This document shows positions 45,065 to 54,245 of a stretch of 63,046 nt of DNA, one piece after another (position 1 is the first letter of the stretch; every line of letters starts with the position of its first letter). The DNA comes from Marinomonas flavescens (lineage in GTDB: Bacteria > Pseudomonadota > Gammaproteobacteria > Pseudomonadales > Marinomonadaceae): NCBI RefSeq assembly GCF_004352835.1, contig NZ_SJSB01000018.1, positions 1 through 63,046 of the forward strand, written 5' to 3'. The position numbers were made by a program, and so were the translations under genes. Under the pieces are notes generated by a model. It was not told the DNA's origin, searched no databases, and was given only the letters and a program-made list of their open reading frames with translations.

Positions 45065-46990
45065 TTGACGATTTCTCTGATGTTCGAAGTGTCTATGCTG
45101 ATTTCCAGCGTATGTGGCTTACTGGTGGCGGCATGGTTGCTTTGGCGTGCGCAAAATCAAGGCGAGCTACAGGCATTGGCTGGCTTTGCCATTATGATGG
45201 CGATTTGGTGTTTTGGTCATGTGGCGCTTTTTCAAGATTATGAACAAGTGGGCGTCCACATCATTTTGGCGAACCCTTTAATGCCGACTTTTTTCCTGCA
45301 TTTTGCGATTCGATTTGTCTACTCTGGCTCGGTAAAAGACGTTTGGCTGAGACGCTTGGCTAAAAACCTGCCTTGGTTCTATTTAACTAGTATCGCAGTG
45401 GTACTCCAGAGCTGGTGGGTGGATGCTGGTGCGGCAAGCCAAACACTCGATACGCGCTCTTTCTTTGTGTTTACCAATGCGGGTGCGTTTAATCTGGTGT
45501 ACACCATCTTGATGGGCATGCTCGCCCATGGGGTATTGTTGTTTGGTTGGTATCGTCATACAGGCAACAAAAAACGCTCTATCTTGGCCATGTTTGGCGT
45601 CGGTGCATGGGGGTTATTACTGGCCACCAGTTTTGTATTTCCTTCCTTTGGTATCAGCTGGTTTCCTTATCCGATGCTGTTATTGCCCACTTATCTTCTG
45701 TTGTTGGTGTACGCCGTCGTGCGCTATCAGATCTTGTCGGTGAATGCGTTTGCCAATCGCGCTTTGCTTTGGCTGGCGATGATGATGGTGATCTTGTGTT
45801 TGATTTCTGTGATCAGTGTGGTTTCAGGGCGGGTGGGATTGCAGGCATTGGCGAACGTGCCCAGTTGGCAGTTATGGCTCTATTCGCTGCTTACCTTAGT
45901 GGTGTCAGCGTTAATCTACCAACCGCTTAATCGGCTTATTTCGCGCCTTATTTACCCCGGAGCAGTATTAAACGAACAGGTGTTAGATACTTGGTCGACA
46001 CAGTTAAAAGAAGCCCATGACTGGGCCAGTTTGATTTCTGTTGGTGAACACCTACTCTCTTCACAGATACGACAAAACATACGTATAGATGTGCAAAATC
46101 ATCATAAAGACAACTTGAAAGAAGAGCGTGCCTTGGCACTTATTGTGAACCGTACTGATCAAGGTTGGCATTCTGTTTTGGTTGGCTGGAACGATGCCAG
46201 CCCGGGAATGCGCCTAACCGCTGAAGTATTCGGCTCCTTGTTTTCCACCAGTTGTGGTTTGTTAGAACGTTCATTGGCGCTTGCCGTCGCTGAGCGCAAA
46301 CGCTTAGACGAACAGCATCTGGTTGAATTGGGCAGTTTGTCGGCGGCAGTCGCTCATGAGTTACGTAACCCATTGAATATTATTTCGATGGCGGCTTACG
46401 ATGCTCCTGTTGAAACACGTCAGCACATTCAAACCCAGCTCAAGCGAGCGGATCGCTTGGTGAGCGATATGTTGGTGTATTCTGGCGGATTGGCTCTGCA
46501 CAAAACCAAGGTGCCTTTGCATGCGCTGGTGGCGAGTATTGTGGCGCAGTCACACCTTGGCGAGATTGAGTGCCAGTTGGACATAGACGACGCCATTGAG
46601 CTGCCAGCAGATTACCAAAGAGTGCAGCAGGTGTTTATTAACCTGATTGATAATGCGGTGGCATTTTTACGCAATCAGACACAGGGCAAGCTGGCGATAC
46701 AGGCTTGGCAGAACGCTGATGCCGTGGTGATTCAGGTGCATAATAATGGCCCTGAGATCGACGTCGCGCTCACAGGTGAAGTGCTGTTTCAGCCGTTTGT
46801 GACGAAACGAGCGGGTGGTAGCGGCCTTGGTCTTGCCATTGTGCGACGTATATTAGATGCCCATCAAGGGCGGATTTTTCACCGCAGTGACGCCGGTTGG
46901 CCAGTGACCTTTGAGCTCTCTTTCCCTTTACCTCAGTCGACTTCTGACGACGCAACAGTATCTGGCACCGCGCCAGTGATAGGCCATTAA
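45065..46990 (+). CDS. Membrane sensor histidine kinase
   Basis: A 641-aa protein. About seven or eight transmembrane helices fill residues 5-290 (a 7TM-type input domain), followed by a linker, the dimerisation H-box LSAAVAHELRNPLN (phosphorylated His about 430) and the ATPase domain with NLIDNAVAF and GGSGLGLAIVRRI. The start may be this TTG or the ATG at 45080. The stop codon is directly followed by the response-regulator ATG, so the pair is cotranscribed. The stimulus is unknown. Confidence 0.92.
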   Translation: MTISLMFEVSMLISSVCGLLVAAWLLWRAQNQGELQALAGFAIMMAIWCFGHVALFQDYEQVGVHIILANPLMPTFFLHFAIRFVYSGSVKDVWLRRLAKNLPWFYLTSIAVVLQSWWVDAGAASQTLDTRSFFVFTNAGAFNLVYTILMGMLAHGVLLFGWYRHTGNKKRSILAMFGVGAWGLLLATSFVFPSFGISWFPYPMLLLPTYLLLLVYAVVRYQILSVNAFANRALLWLAMMMVILCLISVISVVSGRVGLQALANVPSWQLWLYSLLTLVVSALIYQPLNRLISRLIYPGAVLNEQVLDTWSTQLKEAHDWASLISVGEHLLSSQIRQNIRIDVQNHHKDNLKEERALALIVNRTDQGWHSVLVGWNDASPGMRLTAEVFGSLFSTSCGLLERSLALAVAERKRLDEQHLVELGSLSAAVAHELRNPLNIISMAAYDAPVETRQHIQTQLKRADRLVSDMLVYSGGLALHKTKVPLHALVASIVAQSHLGEIECQLDIDDAIELPADYQRVQQVFINLIDNAVAFLRNQTQGKLAIQAWQNADAVVIQVHNNGPEIDVALTGEVLFQPFVTKRAGGSGLGLAIVRRILDAHQGRIFHRSDAGWPVTFELSFPLPQSTSDDATVSGTAPVIGH

Positions 46991-48358
46991 ATGACGCAAA
47001 ATAAAATTCTATTAGTCGACGACGAACCCGCCTTTCGTGAGTTAGCGAGCCGCTGGCTAGCGGGCCAAGATTATCAAGTAAGAACCGCAGGCAGCCTAGA
47101 AGAAGCGCGTCAGGCGATGGTTGGATTTGACGCCGATTTAGTGCTGCTTGATTTGTCGATGCCACCGCATTTCGACCCACAAGTTACGCTGGAATCCATG
47201 GCAGAATTTGAGGGGCGTCCGGTGATTATTATTACCGGACATGCAGATCGAGATTTGGCGCTAAAAGCGGTGTCGTTAGGCGCATGGGATTTTATCGCCA
47301 AACCCATCGATCCAGAAATGCTGGCGGTGGTGGTGCGCCGCGCGATCACTAAAACCACCTTAGAGCGCGAGCTTAATCAGCTCAAAAAAGCCAGCCAGCC
47401 TAGCCAAGGTGCCGCCGCTTATATTGGTCATTCCTCAAGCGCGCAAAAAGTCCGCGCCTTGATCGAGCGAATTGCCCCGACCGATGTACGAGTGCTGGTC
47501 ACTGGACCATCAGGCACAGGGAAAGAAGTCATCTCGCGAACGCTGCATGAGCTGAGTCATCGCGCACGAGAAGCGTTTATTTCAGTCCATTGCGGCGCGA
47601 TTCCAGACGAACTGCTGGAAAGCGAACTGTTTGGCTATGTAAAAGGCGCGTTTACGGGGGCAGAGAAAGACAAAGAAGGCTTATTAAGCTTGGCCAATGG
47701 TGGCACGTTATTCTTGGACGAAATCGGCGAAATGCCACTGACCATGCAGGTAAAAATGCTACGCGTGCTACAAGAAGGCACCTTCTTTCCTGTCGGCGGA
47801 CGTGAGCAAAAACACATTGATGTGCGCGTTATCTCGGCGACCAACGCCGACCTTGTGGAAAAAGTACGCGATGGCAGCTTCCGCGAAGACTTGTACTACC
47901 GAATCAAGGGCATCAACATCGAAACCCAGTCCCTCGCCGAACGTCTAGAAGACGTGCCAGTCTTACTGCAAGCCTTCCTTGCCAATCTCAGAGAGAAGCA
48001 AGATAAAACCCTGCAGTTAAGCGCAGAAGCCATGCAATGGTTCCGCCAACAATATTGGCCTGGCAACGTACGAGAGCTGAAAAATGCCTTAGAAAGCGTT
48101 GCCTCGATTTGCCCAGAAGGGCACATCACCATGGACGATATCCACCTGTTATACCCCTCAAACGAGGTACCGCGAGTTCCAACGCAAATGCTAGAACCCG
48201 ACAGTGATGCCACATTAGATGAACAAGTACGAGCACTGGAAATACGCCTAATCAAAAAAGCACTCACCACAACCCAAGACAACCGCACCCAAGCCGCAAA
48301 ACAACTCGGGTTATCACGCCAAGGCTTGATTAAGAAAATTGAAAGGTATGGGTTGTGA
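46991..48358 (+). CDS. Sigma-54-dependent response regulator (NtrC family)
   Basis: A 455-aa protein in three parts: receiver domain with DD at 10-11 and the phospho-acceptor Asp54 (LVLLDLSMPP); AAA+ domain with Walker A GPSGTGKE and the sigma-54 contact loop GAFTGA; and a C-terminal Fis-type helix-turn-helix (NRTQAAKQLGLSRQGLIKKIERYGL). It activates sigma-54 promoters in response to the kinase upstream. No clear -24/-12 promoter was noticed nearby. Confidence 0.95.
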   Translation: MTQNKILLVDDEPAFRELASRWLAGQDYQVRTAGSLEEARQAMVGFDADLVLLDLSMPPHFDPQVTLESMAEFEGRPVIIITGHADRDLALKAVSLGAWDFIAKPIDPEMLAVVVRRAITKTTLERELNQLKKASQPSQGAAAYIGHSSSAQKVRALIERIAPTDVRVLVTGPSGTGKEVISRTLHELSHRAREAFISVHCGAIPDELLESELFGYVKGAFTGAEKDKEGLLSLANGGTLFLDEIGEMPLTMQVKMLRVLQEGTFFPVGGREQKHIDVRVISATNADLVEKVRDGSFREDLYYRIKGINIETQSLAERLEDVPVLLQAFLANLREKQDKTLQLSAEAMQWFRQQYWPGNVRELKNALESVASICPEGHITMDDIHLLYPSNEVPRVPTQMLEPDSDATLDEQVRALEIRLIKKALTTTQDNRTQAAKQLGLSRQGLIKKIERYGL

Positions 48359-48377
48359 GAGGGTAGAAATTAGATTC

Positions 48378-49139
48378 TCATGAATACTTTTTGAAGCTTT
48401 CAATAATAGGCGTGTAAAAAGTATCCTGTTGTTTTTTTACTGCGGAGAAATGATATGTATCCATAAGTAGGATTTGTTTGCTACCACAGGTTAATTTAAA
48501 ACAGGATACATCACTGCCATACTCAAGTACTTCAAGTTCACCTAGATTTGCTAACCTACCTTCGAGGTTCATTGTTATGATGACATCGGGATTGATTATT
48601 TCAATTTCTTTGTTAAAGAAATTTATATCTTCATCTTTAAACTCATCAGTAAAGCTATCGATCAATTCCCAATCAGCTTTCCAAGATTCAGAATCATTGC
48701 TTAACTTTGATAAATTCATAAACGCAAAGCTAACGCCGTTTTCTTCCGCAAAAGATTGTGAAATTGATTCTGCAGATGGGATCTCTTCCCAAGGGCAAGA
48801 GCCATTATTCAAACCATAAGATACTTTTAATTTCAGAGCATGAAATTGCGACTGATTTAAGCTTTTTTTGCCTATGTTTTCACCGCTTTTGTATAGCCAG
48901 TGCAGCATGTCCAAATAGTGATCACCGGTTAGCCCTAATGATTCACGGCCAATAAATAGTACTTTGACTTTCTGTTTGCTGAAAAAAGGATAAAATCCAT
49001 CAAAAACAAGATCTTCTGAGCTTTTTTCTTTGATGAATTTTTTGTTTTTTGCGGATGCATACCATTGCTTAAATAAAGTGTTGAGTTCATCAAGTTGGCT
49101 TTTTTCACATGTAGGAAAGTTTAATTTTGTGGGATTCAT
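48378..49139 (-). CDS. Uncharacterised protein, possibly uracil-DNA-glycosylase fold
   Basis: A 253-aa soluble protein. VLFIGRESLGLTGDHYLDML near residue 60-80 resembles the GQDPYHG-type first motif of uracil-DNA glycosylases and YHFSAVKKQ near the C-terminus could be the counterpart of the HPS motif; IINPDVIITMN lies between, as in that fold. The catalytic Asp of UDG is not obvious. It is AT-rich compared with its neighbours and may be acquired. The fold assignment is tentative. Confidence 0.7.
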   Translation of the reverse strand: MNPTKLNFPTCEKSQLDELNTLFKQWYASAKNKKFIKEKSSEDLVFDGFYPFFSKQKVKVLFIGRESLGLTGDHYLDMLHWLYKSGENIGKKSLNQSQFHALKLKVSYGLNNGSCPWEEIPSAESISQSFAEENGVSFAFMNLSKLSNDSESWKADWELIDSFTDEFKDEDINFFNKEIEIINPDVIITMNLEGRLANLGELEVLEYGSDVSCFKLTCGSKQILLMDTYHFSAVKKQQDTFYTPIIESFKKYS

Positions 49140-49262
49140 TTTTTAGTCCTTTTACTTTTAATTATATGAATGTAATTTTCACTATAGGTGGTTCTGTCAC
49201 AGAAGGGTTGGAAGGCGGTTCTAGGGCGGATAGAACGCAAAATGATTTTCAAGCTATGGAAG

Positions 49263-49493
49263 TTAGTGATGGCTTTCTTTTATTTCTTGAATCGCGTCAT
49301 TCAGGCGTTTTTCATTTTCCTCACTAGCCATTAGGTGAAGGGTTTCTTTATAAGCTTGGTAATCTTCAAAACCAATTAATACCGCTGTTTTACCTTCTGG
49401 GCGAGTAATGAAGACAGTTTTGTGTTCTTCGTTTACCTTGTCCAATACGATATCTAAATTTGCGCTAAGTTCTTCTTCACTGATGACATTCAT
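49263..49493 (-). CDS. Orphan Phd/YefM-family antitoxin
   Basis: The product is 76 aa from the ATG preceded by AAGGGAGA. The beginning MNVISEEELSANLDIVLDKVNEEHKTVFITRPEGKTAVLI and LIGFEDYQAYKETLHLM are typical of Phd/YefM antitoxins: a DNA-binding N-terminus and a toxin-binding tail. The ~120 bp downstream hold no toxin gene. It may be a relic of a toxin-antitoxin pair or an independent repressor. Confidence 0.88.
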   Translation of the reverse strand: MNVISEEELSANLDIVLDKVNEEHKTVFITRPEGKTAVLIGFEDYQAYKETLHLMASEENEKRLNDAIQEIKESHH

Positions 49494-49605
49494 AGCAATC
49501 TCCCTTTCTGCTTTATCCATGCAATTTCTTCAAACTGTATTTTCACTATCATGTCTTCAAACTACGCTTTCTTAAAGGGTTTTACAATTGCCTCTTTAAT
49601 CTAGC

Positions 49606-49680
49606 CAACGAAGCATAAACACAGTTCAGCGACTTCTCGCGCTGGCGCGTGGAGCGAACGTGTTTTGTTTCTTTTGCACC
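49606..49680. repeat. Hairpin repeat left of fic
   Basis: An imperfect hairpin with outer arms around AAACAC (49618-49623) and GTGTTT (49661-49666). Its loop contains GCGACTTCTCGCGC and GCGCGTGGAGCG. A closely related loop (GCGACTCTTCGCGC, GTGCGTGGAGCG) lies in the hairpin at 51079-51142, so the fic gene sits between two related repeats. Confidence 0.55.
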
Positions 49681-49747
49681 TGAAAAACGAAACTACAGAA
49701 GGTTGCTTGCTAATTTACTGTTCAACTATCTAAGTTTATGGGTTTAG

Positions 49748-49792
49748 TTTATTATGGTGTTAAATTAACCGTTAATTTAACACCATAATAAA
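49748..49792. promoter_or_regulatory. 45-bp perfect palindrome upstream of fic
   Basis: Two 22-bp arms (TTTATTATGGTGTTAAATTAAC and its exact complement) meet at a single central C. There is no T-run, so it is not a terminator. It ends 11 bp before the earliest start codon of fic and about 54 bp before the ATG, i.e. where promoter elements would be. A dimeric repressor site or a cruciform-forming control element is likely; the winged-helix-like C-terminus of the Fic protein is a candidate binder. Confidence 0.8.
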
Positions 49793-49845
49793 TAGTTAAT
49801 TATTTGATTTTAAAAGTAAATAAACCATCAAAAGAACCGTTAAAA

Positions 49846-51036
49846 ATGATTAGTGTGACGCCTTTTATTCAACCAGAACAGGCTTCTGGAGACATTCGAG
49901 ATATGGCCGTGGAGGTTTACAAACAATCCGCGAGTTTGTCGGCGTCTGTGCGTCCAAATCTTAAGCCTGCGGTTGAGCATTTACTGAGGTTCGTGAACAG
50001 CTATTACAGCAACAGAATAGAAGGCAACAGCACAGAACCTGCGGATATTATTCACGCGGAAGGCATCGTACTAACCGATTCTGTAAAGCGTAATGACTTG
50101 CTAGAAATAGACGCGCATTTGGCTGCACAAAATGCTTTGCTCAAAGGCAGTGTCAGTCCAGCGCAGCTGACAGATGAGGCATTCTTATGCTCTATACATG
50201 AACATTTTTTCAAAGATTTACCAGAGTCCGTGCGCACGCATGTTCGAGAATCCACAGGTGAAATCTATCTTGTAGAAGCCGGAAAATTACGAACTACGCA
50301 AGTGCAAATTGGGAAACATCTACCGCCACATCAAGATGAGTTAAATGGCTATTTAAACTGGTTTCATAGCTCATATCGATTAGATCGGTTGTTTGGTGAA
50401 ACTCGTCTTTTGGCTGCCTCGGCTGCGCATCATCGCTTTGCTTGGATTCATCCGTTTTTGGATGGAAATGGCCGAGTAGGGCGTTTGTTTACGGACAGCT
50501 ATATGCGTGGTGCGGGTGTTGATGGTTATGGTTTGTGGACATTGAGTCGAGGTTTCGCACGCACAATTGACGAATATAAGCTTCGTTTGGCTGGTGCCGA
50601 CATGGTTCGACAAGGCAGTACTGACGGACGTGGAATTTTGTCAAATAGAGGGCTTGAGGCTTTCCAACGTTATTTCTTTGAAACGTGTCTTGATCAAATT
50701 CAGTACCTTGCTGGTGTTTTAGATATTCCGTCTTTTGATATGAGATTAAAGCAATACACGGATCAACGAGTTTCTGGTGTGGCACTAAGCCCGAAAGGTG
50801 AAACACTTAAGAAATGGCGCCCAGAAACCGTTTTGTTACTGAAAGCGGTTATGACTGATTCCAAGGTGATGCGGACTGATGTGCCACAAATTACAGGCCT
50901 AGGAGACACCAATTCGCGTGCCGTTGTGAAACAGCTTATAGAAGAAGGTTGGATTCGTGGAGAAACGAAAACAGCACTGAAAATTAATCAAATCCCGTTT
51001 GATGCTATATCTTTTCTCTTCCCGCATCTTTGGTAA
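49846..51036 (+). CDS. Fic-domain AMPylase-type protein
   Basis: The product is 396 aa from this ATG; a TTG 42 bases upstream is also open. The active-site motif HPFLDGNGRVGR (about residue 202) is complete. An inhibitory helix motif SNRIEGN (about 55-62) lies N-terminal, which defines a class II, self-inhibited Fic protein. The last ~70 residues (LLLKAVMTDSKVMRTDVPQITGLGDTNSRAVVKQLIEEGWI) form a winged helix. It would transfer AMP or a similar group to a protein target. Single gene, with a striking palindrome upstream. Confidence 0.93.
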   Translation: MISVTPFIQPEQASGDIRDMAVEVYKQSASLSASVRPNLKPAVEHLLRFVNSYYSNRIEGNSTEPADIIHAEGIVLTDSVKRNDLLEIDAHLAAQNALLKGSVSPAQLTDEAFLCSIHEHFFKDLPESVRTHVRESTGEIYLVEAGKLRTTQVQIGKHLPPHQDELNGYLNWFHSSYRLDRLFGETRLLAASAAHHRFAWIHPFLDGNGRVGRLFTDSYMRGAGVDGYGLWTLSRGFARTIDEYKLRLAGADMVRQGSTDGRGILSNRGLEAFQRYFFETCLDQIQYLAGVLDIPSFDMRLKQYTDQRVSGVALSPKGETLKKWRPETVLLLKAVMTDSKVMRTDVPQITGLGDTNSRAVVKQLIEEGWIRGETKTALKINQIPFDAISFLFPHLW

Positions 51037-51078
51037 TTACTTACTTTTTAATTAATAGCTTCACCTCAATTCATCATA

Positions 51079-51142
51079 AAAAGAACCAACAGGTTAAGCG
51101 ACTCTTCGCGCCTGTGCGTGGAGCGTACCTGTTGGTTCTTTT
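51079..51142. repeat. Hairpin between fic and xseA, related to the one left of fic
   Basis: Perfect 16-bp arms AAAAGAACCAACAGGT (51079-51094) and complement (51127-51142) around a 32-base loop rich in GCG. It lies between the convergent ends of fic and xseA and, with A and T runs on its flanks, can serve as a terminator in both directions. The loop resembles the element at 49606-49680. Confidence 0.7.
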
Positions 51143-51198
51143 GAGCGGCCTAAAATAAGCTACGGAGTTTTTAAAACGCCTAAAAAGAGAAGCCGCAA

Positions 51199-52554
51199 CT
51201 AGCTAATGGCTTTCGTCCCAGCCACGGTGCAGTTGATTTCGCCGTCTTGTACGCGAACCTTGATAGCATCCCCTTTCTTTATATCCTTGATCGAGCGAAT
51301 CACTTGCTTGTCTTGGCTGGCGATGGCGTAACCACGAGACAAGGTATTCAGCGGGCTGACGAGGTTGAGCTTGTCGATGAGGCGGGCAAAGCTGGTTTGT
51401 TTGCTGGTTAGGGCATTATTTAGCGCCAACGCCAGTCGAGCATCTATGTCGCGAAGCTTGTCGCGGTTTTGTTCGATGCGTCGTACAGGTGTGTTCTTTT
51501 GCAGCCTGTGTTCAAGGTTCTGTGTTTTGACTTTGTGTTCTTGGATTTGGCGCTCAAGGCTTTGTTGTAAGCGGCGCTTGAGTTGATCTAGCTGGTTTTG
51601 TTGTTGATCAATGCGTTCCTTCGGATGGCGAATGCGTTTGATCATGAAGTCTAATTGCTGCTGGCTTTGCTCTAAAATGCGCGACATGCGTCGGGTCAGC
51701 TGACTTTCTTGCTGCGCAATTTGACGAATCAGTTGTGCTTTATCGGGACTTAACAACTCCGCCGCAGCGGTGGGTGTGGCCGCACGTACATCGGCGACAA
51801 AGTCGGAGATAGTAAAGTCGGTTTCATGGCCCACCGCTGAGACAATCGGCGTGCTGGCGTGAAAAATGGCGCGGGCTAGGGTTTCGTCGTTAAAACTCCA
51901 CAAGTCTTCTAACGAGCCGCCGCCACGGCCAATAACGATGGCATCGAAGTAACCGCTTTCATCTGCACGGGTTAATTGTTTGAGAATGTTTTTCGCCGCA
52001 TCCTTGCCTTGAACTAATGACGGTAGAATAGTTAATTCTGTCAGCGGGAAGCGCCGACGAAAGGCGATGATCATATCGCGTACCGCCGCGCCAACCGATG
52101 AGGTAATGATCGCCACGCGTTCTGGCTGTGTTGGCAGTGGCTTTTTGTGTTCTGTTGCAAACAGGCCTTCTGCTTGCAGTGCGTTTTTTAATCGTTCAAA
52201 TGCTTGTTGAAGTGCGCCTTCTCCGGCGGATTCCATGCCTTCTACGCTGAGTTGGCAATCGCCGCGTGGGCCATAAAAGGTGACGCGGGCGCGCAAGCGA
52301 ACTTTATCGCCATCTTTGGGCTGAAAGCGTACCGCGTTATTTTTACCTTTGAACATGGCGCAGCGGATTTGTGCGCGGTCGTCTTTGAGCGAAAAATACC
52401 AATGCCCAGAGCCAGGTTTGGCCAAATTGGAGATTTCACCTTCGACTAAAATCCACGGTAGACTGGCTTCAAGGAGTTGTTGAATTTGTCGATTTAGTTG
52501 CGAGACGGTAAATGCAGTTTCTTGTACTGGGCTAGTTGTAAGTTTTTTCATCAA
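51199..52554 (-). CDS. xseA: Exodeoxyribonuclease VII large subunit
   Basis: A 451-aa protein of typical length. The N-terminal OB-fold (ILVEGEISNLAKPGSGHWYFSLKDD) and the catalytic domain (TSSVGAAVRDMI, VIGRGGGSLEDLWSFNDE, SAVGHETDFTISDFVADVRAATPTAAAE) are followed by a long coiled coil. With XseB it degrades single-stranded DNA. Divergent from guaB, as in many gammaproteobacteria. Confidence 0.96.
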   Translation of the reverse strand: MMKKLTTSPVQETAFTVSQLNRQIQQLLEASLPWILVEGEISNLAKPGSGHWYFSLKDDRAQIRCAMFKGKNNAVRFQPKDGDKVRLRARVTFYGPRGDCQLSVEGMESAGEGALQQAFERLKNALQAEGLFATEHKKPLPTQPERVAIITSSVGAAVRDMIIAFRRRFPLTELTILPSLVQGKDAAKNILKQLTRADESGYFDAIVIGRGGGSLEDLWSFNDETLARAIFHASTPIVSAVGHETDFTISDFVADVRAATPTAAAELLSPDKAQLIRQIAQQESQLTRRMSRILEQSQQQLDFMIKRIRHPKERIDQQQNQLDQLKRRLQQSLERQIQEHKVKTQNLEHRLQKNTPVRRIEQNRDKLRDIDARLALALNNALTSKQTSFARLIDKLNLVSPLNTLSRGYAIASQDKQVIRSIKDIKKGDAIKVRVQDGEINCTVAGTKAIS

Positions 52555-52645
52555 TCTCTCGTGGTTTTGATTTACCGAATGCGACTATTGGAGTAGAATT
52601 ACTTGCCATCTTAACTCCCCTTGTTGGCATTGGAAACTCCCCATT

Positions 52646-54112
52646 ATGTTACGAATCGTGCAAGAAGCTTTAACGTTTGATGACGTATTGCTCATCCCCG
52701 GCTATTCCGAAGTTCTTCCTAAGGATGTTAGCCTCAAAACGAAAATCACAAAAGACATTGAGTTGAACATTCCTCTGACGTCTTCTGCGATGGATACCGT
52801 TACCGAACACCGCATGGCGATTGCTTTGGCTCAAGAAGGGGGCATAGGCATTGTCCACAAAAACTTGACCATCGAAGAGCAAGCGCAAGAAGTGCGTCGT
52901 GTTAAAAAATTCGAAAGCGGTATCGTTCGAGACCTTGTTACGATCAGTCCTGAAGCCAGTGTTCATGAGCTGATGGCATTGACAGCGGAAAATAACATCT
53001 CAAGTGTTCCTGTTGTTCAAGGTACTGACCTAGTTGGTATCGTGACGAGCCGTGATGTTCGCTTCGTAAAAGATTTCGATAAGCAAGTAGCAGACATTAT
53101 GACACCGAAAGAGCGCCTTGTTACTGCGCTTGAAGGTGCTTCTGCTGGTTCTATCCGTAAGTTACTCCATGAAAACCGCATCGAAAAAGTATTAATCGTT
53201 AACGATCAATTCGAATTGCGCGGCATGGTAACAGTGACCGATTTCAATAAAGCCACGACTTACCCGAATGCATGTAAAGATGCTGAAGGTCGTTTACGCG
53301 TAGGCGCAGCGGTTGGTACTGGTGCTGATACGGGTGATCGCGTTAAAGCATTGTCTGATGCTGGCGTTGATGTCATCGTTGTTGATACGGCACACGGTCA
53401 TTCAAAAGGCGTTATCGATCGCGTTCGTTGGGTAAAAGAAAACTTCCCACACATTCAAGTAATCGGTGGCAACATTGCGACGGCAGAAGCCGCTATTGCT
53501 CTCGCTGATGCGGGTGCTGACGGTGTTAAGGTCGGTATTGGCCCAGGTTCTATCTGTACGACACGTATCGTTACTGGTGTGGGTGTTCCACAAATCAGTG
53601 CGGTTGCGAATGTAGCAGAAGCTATGTCTCCACGCGGCATTCCAGTTATTGCCGACGGTGGTGTTCGCTTCTCTGGTGACATCAGTAAAGCCATTGCAGC
53701 AGGCGCAAGCGTGATCATGGTTGGCGGCTTGTTGGCTGGTACGGATGAAGCACCAGGTGAAGTGGTCTTGTTCCAAGGTCGTTCTTATAAATCGTACCGT
53801 GGTATGGGCTCGTTAGGCGCGATGTCTCAAACTCAAGGTTCGAGCGATCGTTACTTCCAAGACTCAAGCAGTGTTGAGAAGTTGGTTCCAGAAGGCATTG
53901 AAGGCCGTGTGGCTTCCAAAGGACCAATGGCGTCAGTTATCCATCAGTTGATGGGCGGCGTGCGTTCTTCTATGGGTTACACAGGTTCTGCCGATATTGA
54001 GACGATGCGTACGAAAACACAGTTCTCAAAAATTACCGGTGCAGGTATACGTGAAAGCCACGTTCATGACGTGACTATCACCAAAGAAGCGCCAAATTAC
54101 CACGCGGGTTAA
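52646..54112 (+). CDS. guaB: Inosine-5'-monophosphate dehydrogenase
   Basis: A 488-aa protein. The TIM-barrel is interrupted by two CBS domains (about 95-205, [10 protein letters not shown]). The catalytic Cys is in [11 protein letters not shown] (about residue 304) and the flap carries [10 protein letters not shown]. It oxidises IMP to XMP, the committed step of GMP synthesis, feeding GuaA directly downstream. Confidence 0.98.
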   Translation: MLRIVQEALTFDDVLLIPGYSEVLPKDVSLKTKITKDIELNIPLTSSAMDTVTEHRMAIALAQEGGIGIVHKNLTIEEQAQEVRRVKKFESGIVRDLVTISPEASVHELMALTAENNISSVPVVQGTDLVGIVTSRDVRFVKDFDKQVADIMTPKERLVTALEGASAGSIRKLLHENRIEKVLIVNDQFELRGMVTVTDFNKATTYPNACKDAEGRLRVGAAVGTGADTGDRVKALSDAGVDVIVVDTAHGHSKGVIDRVRWVKENFPHIQVIGGNIATAEAAIALADAGADGVKVGIGPGSICTTRIVTGVGVPQISAVANVAEAMSPRGIPVIADGGVRFSGDISKAIAAGASVIMVGGLLAGTDEAPGEVVLFQGRSYKSYRGMGSLGAMSQTQGSSDRYFQDSSSVEKLVPEGIEGRVASKGPMASVIHQLMGGVRSSMGYTGSADIETMRTKTQFSKITGAGIRESHVHDVTITKEAPNYHAG

Positions 54113-54133
54113 TCGCGGGTTAATTGTCAGCGA

Positions 54134-54165
54134 GATGGGGCGTATATTACGCCCCATCTTTATTT
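54134..54165 (+). terminator. Terminator-like hairpin between guaB and guaA
   Basis: GATGGGGCGTA pairs with TACGCCCCATC around a three-base loop, followed by TTTATTTG. It can attenuate read-through from guaB to guaA. Confidence 0.75.
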
Positions 54166-54245
54166 GATTGCTCTTACTATTATTCATTACTCTAGTGTCA
54201 AAAAGAGAAAGTCTTATTGAATTAGAGTGAAAGGACAGGCTAACA

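Noticed and set aside
45547..45930. 127-aa frame inside the sensor kinase gene
   Set aside because: Alternative frame of membrane-helix codons; no independent start signal.
49140..49262. Search for a toxin gene beside the Phd/YefM antitoxin
   Set aside because: Only about 120 bp without a plausible RelE, Doc or Txe-like frame on either strand.
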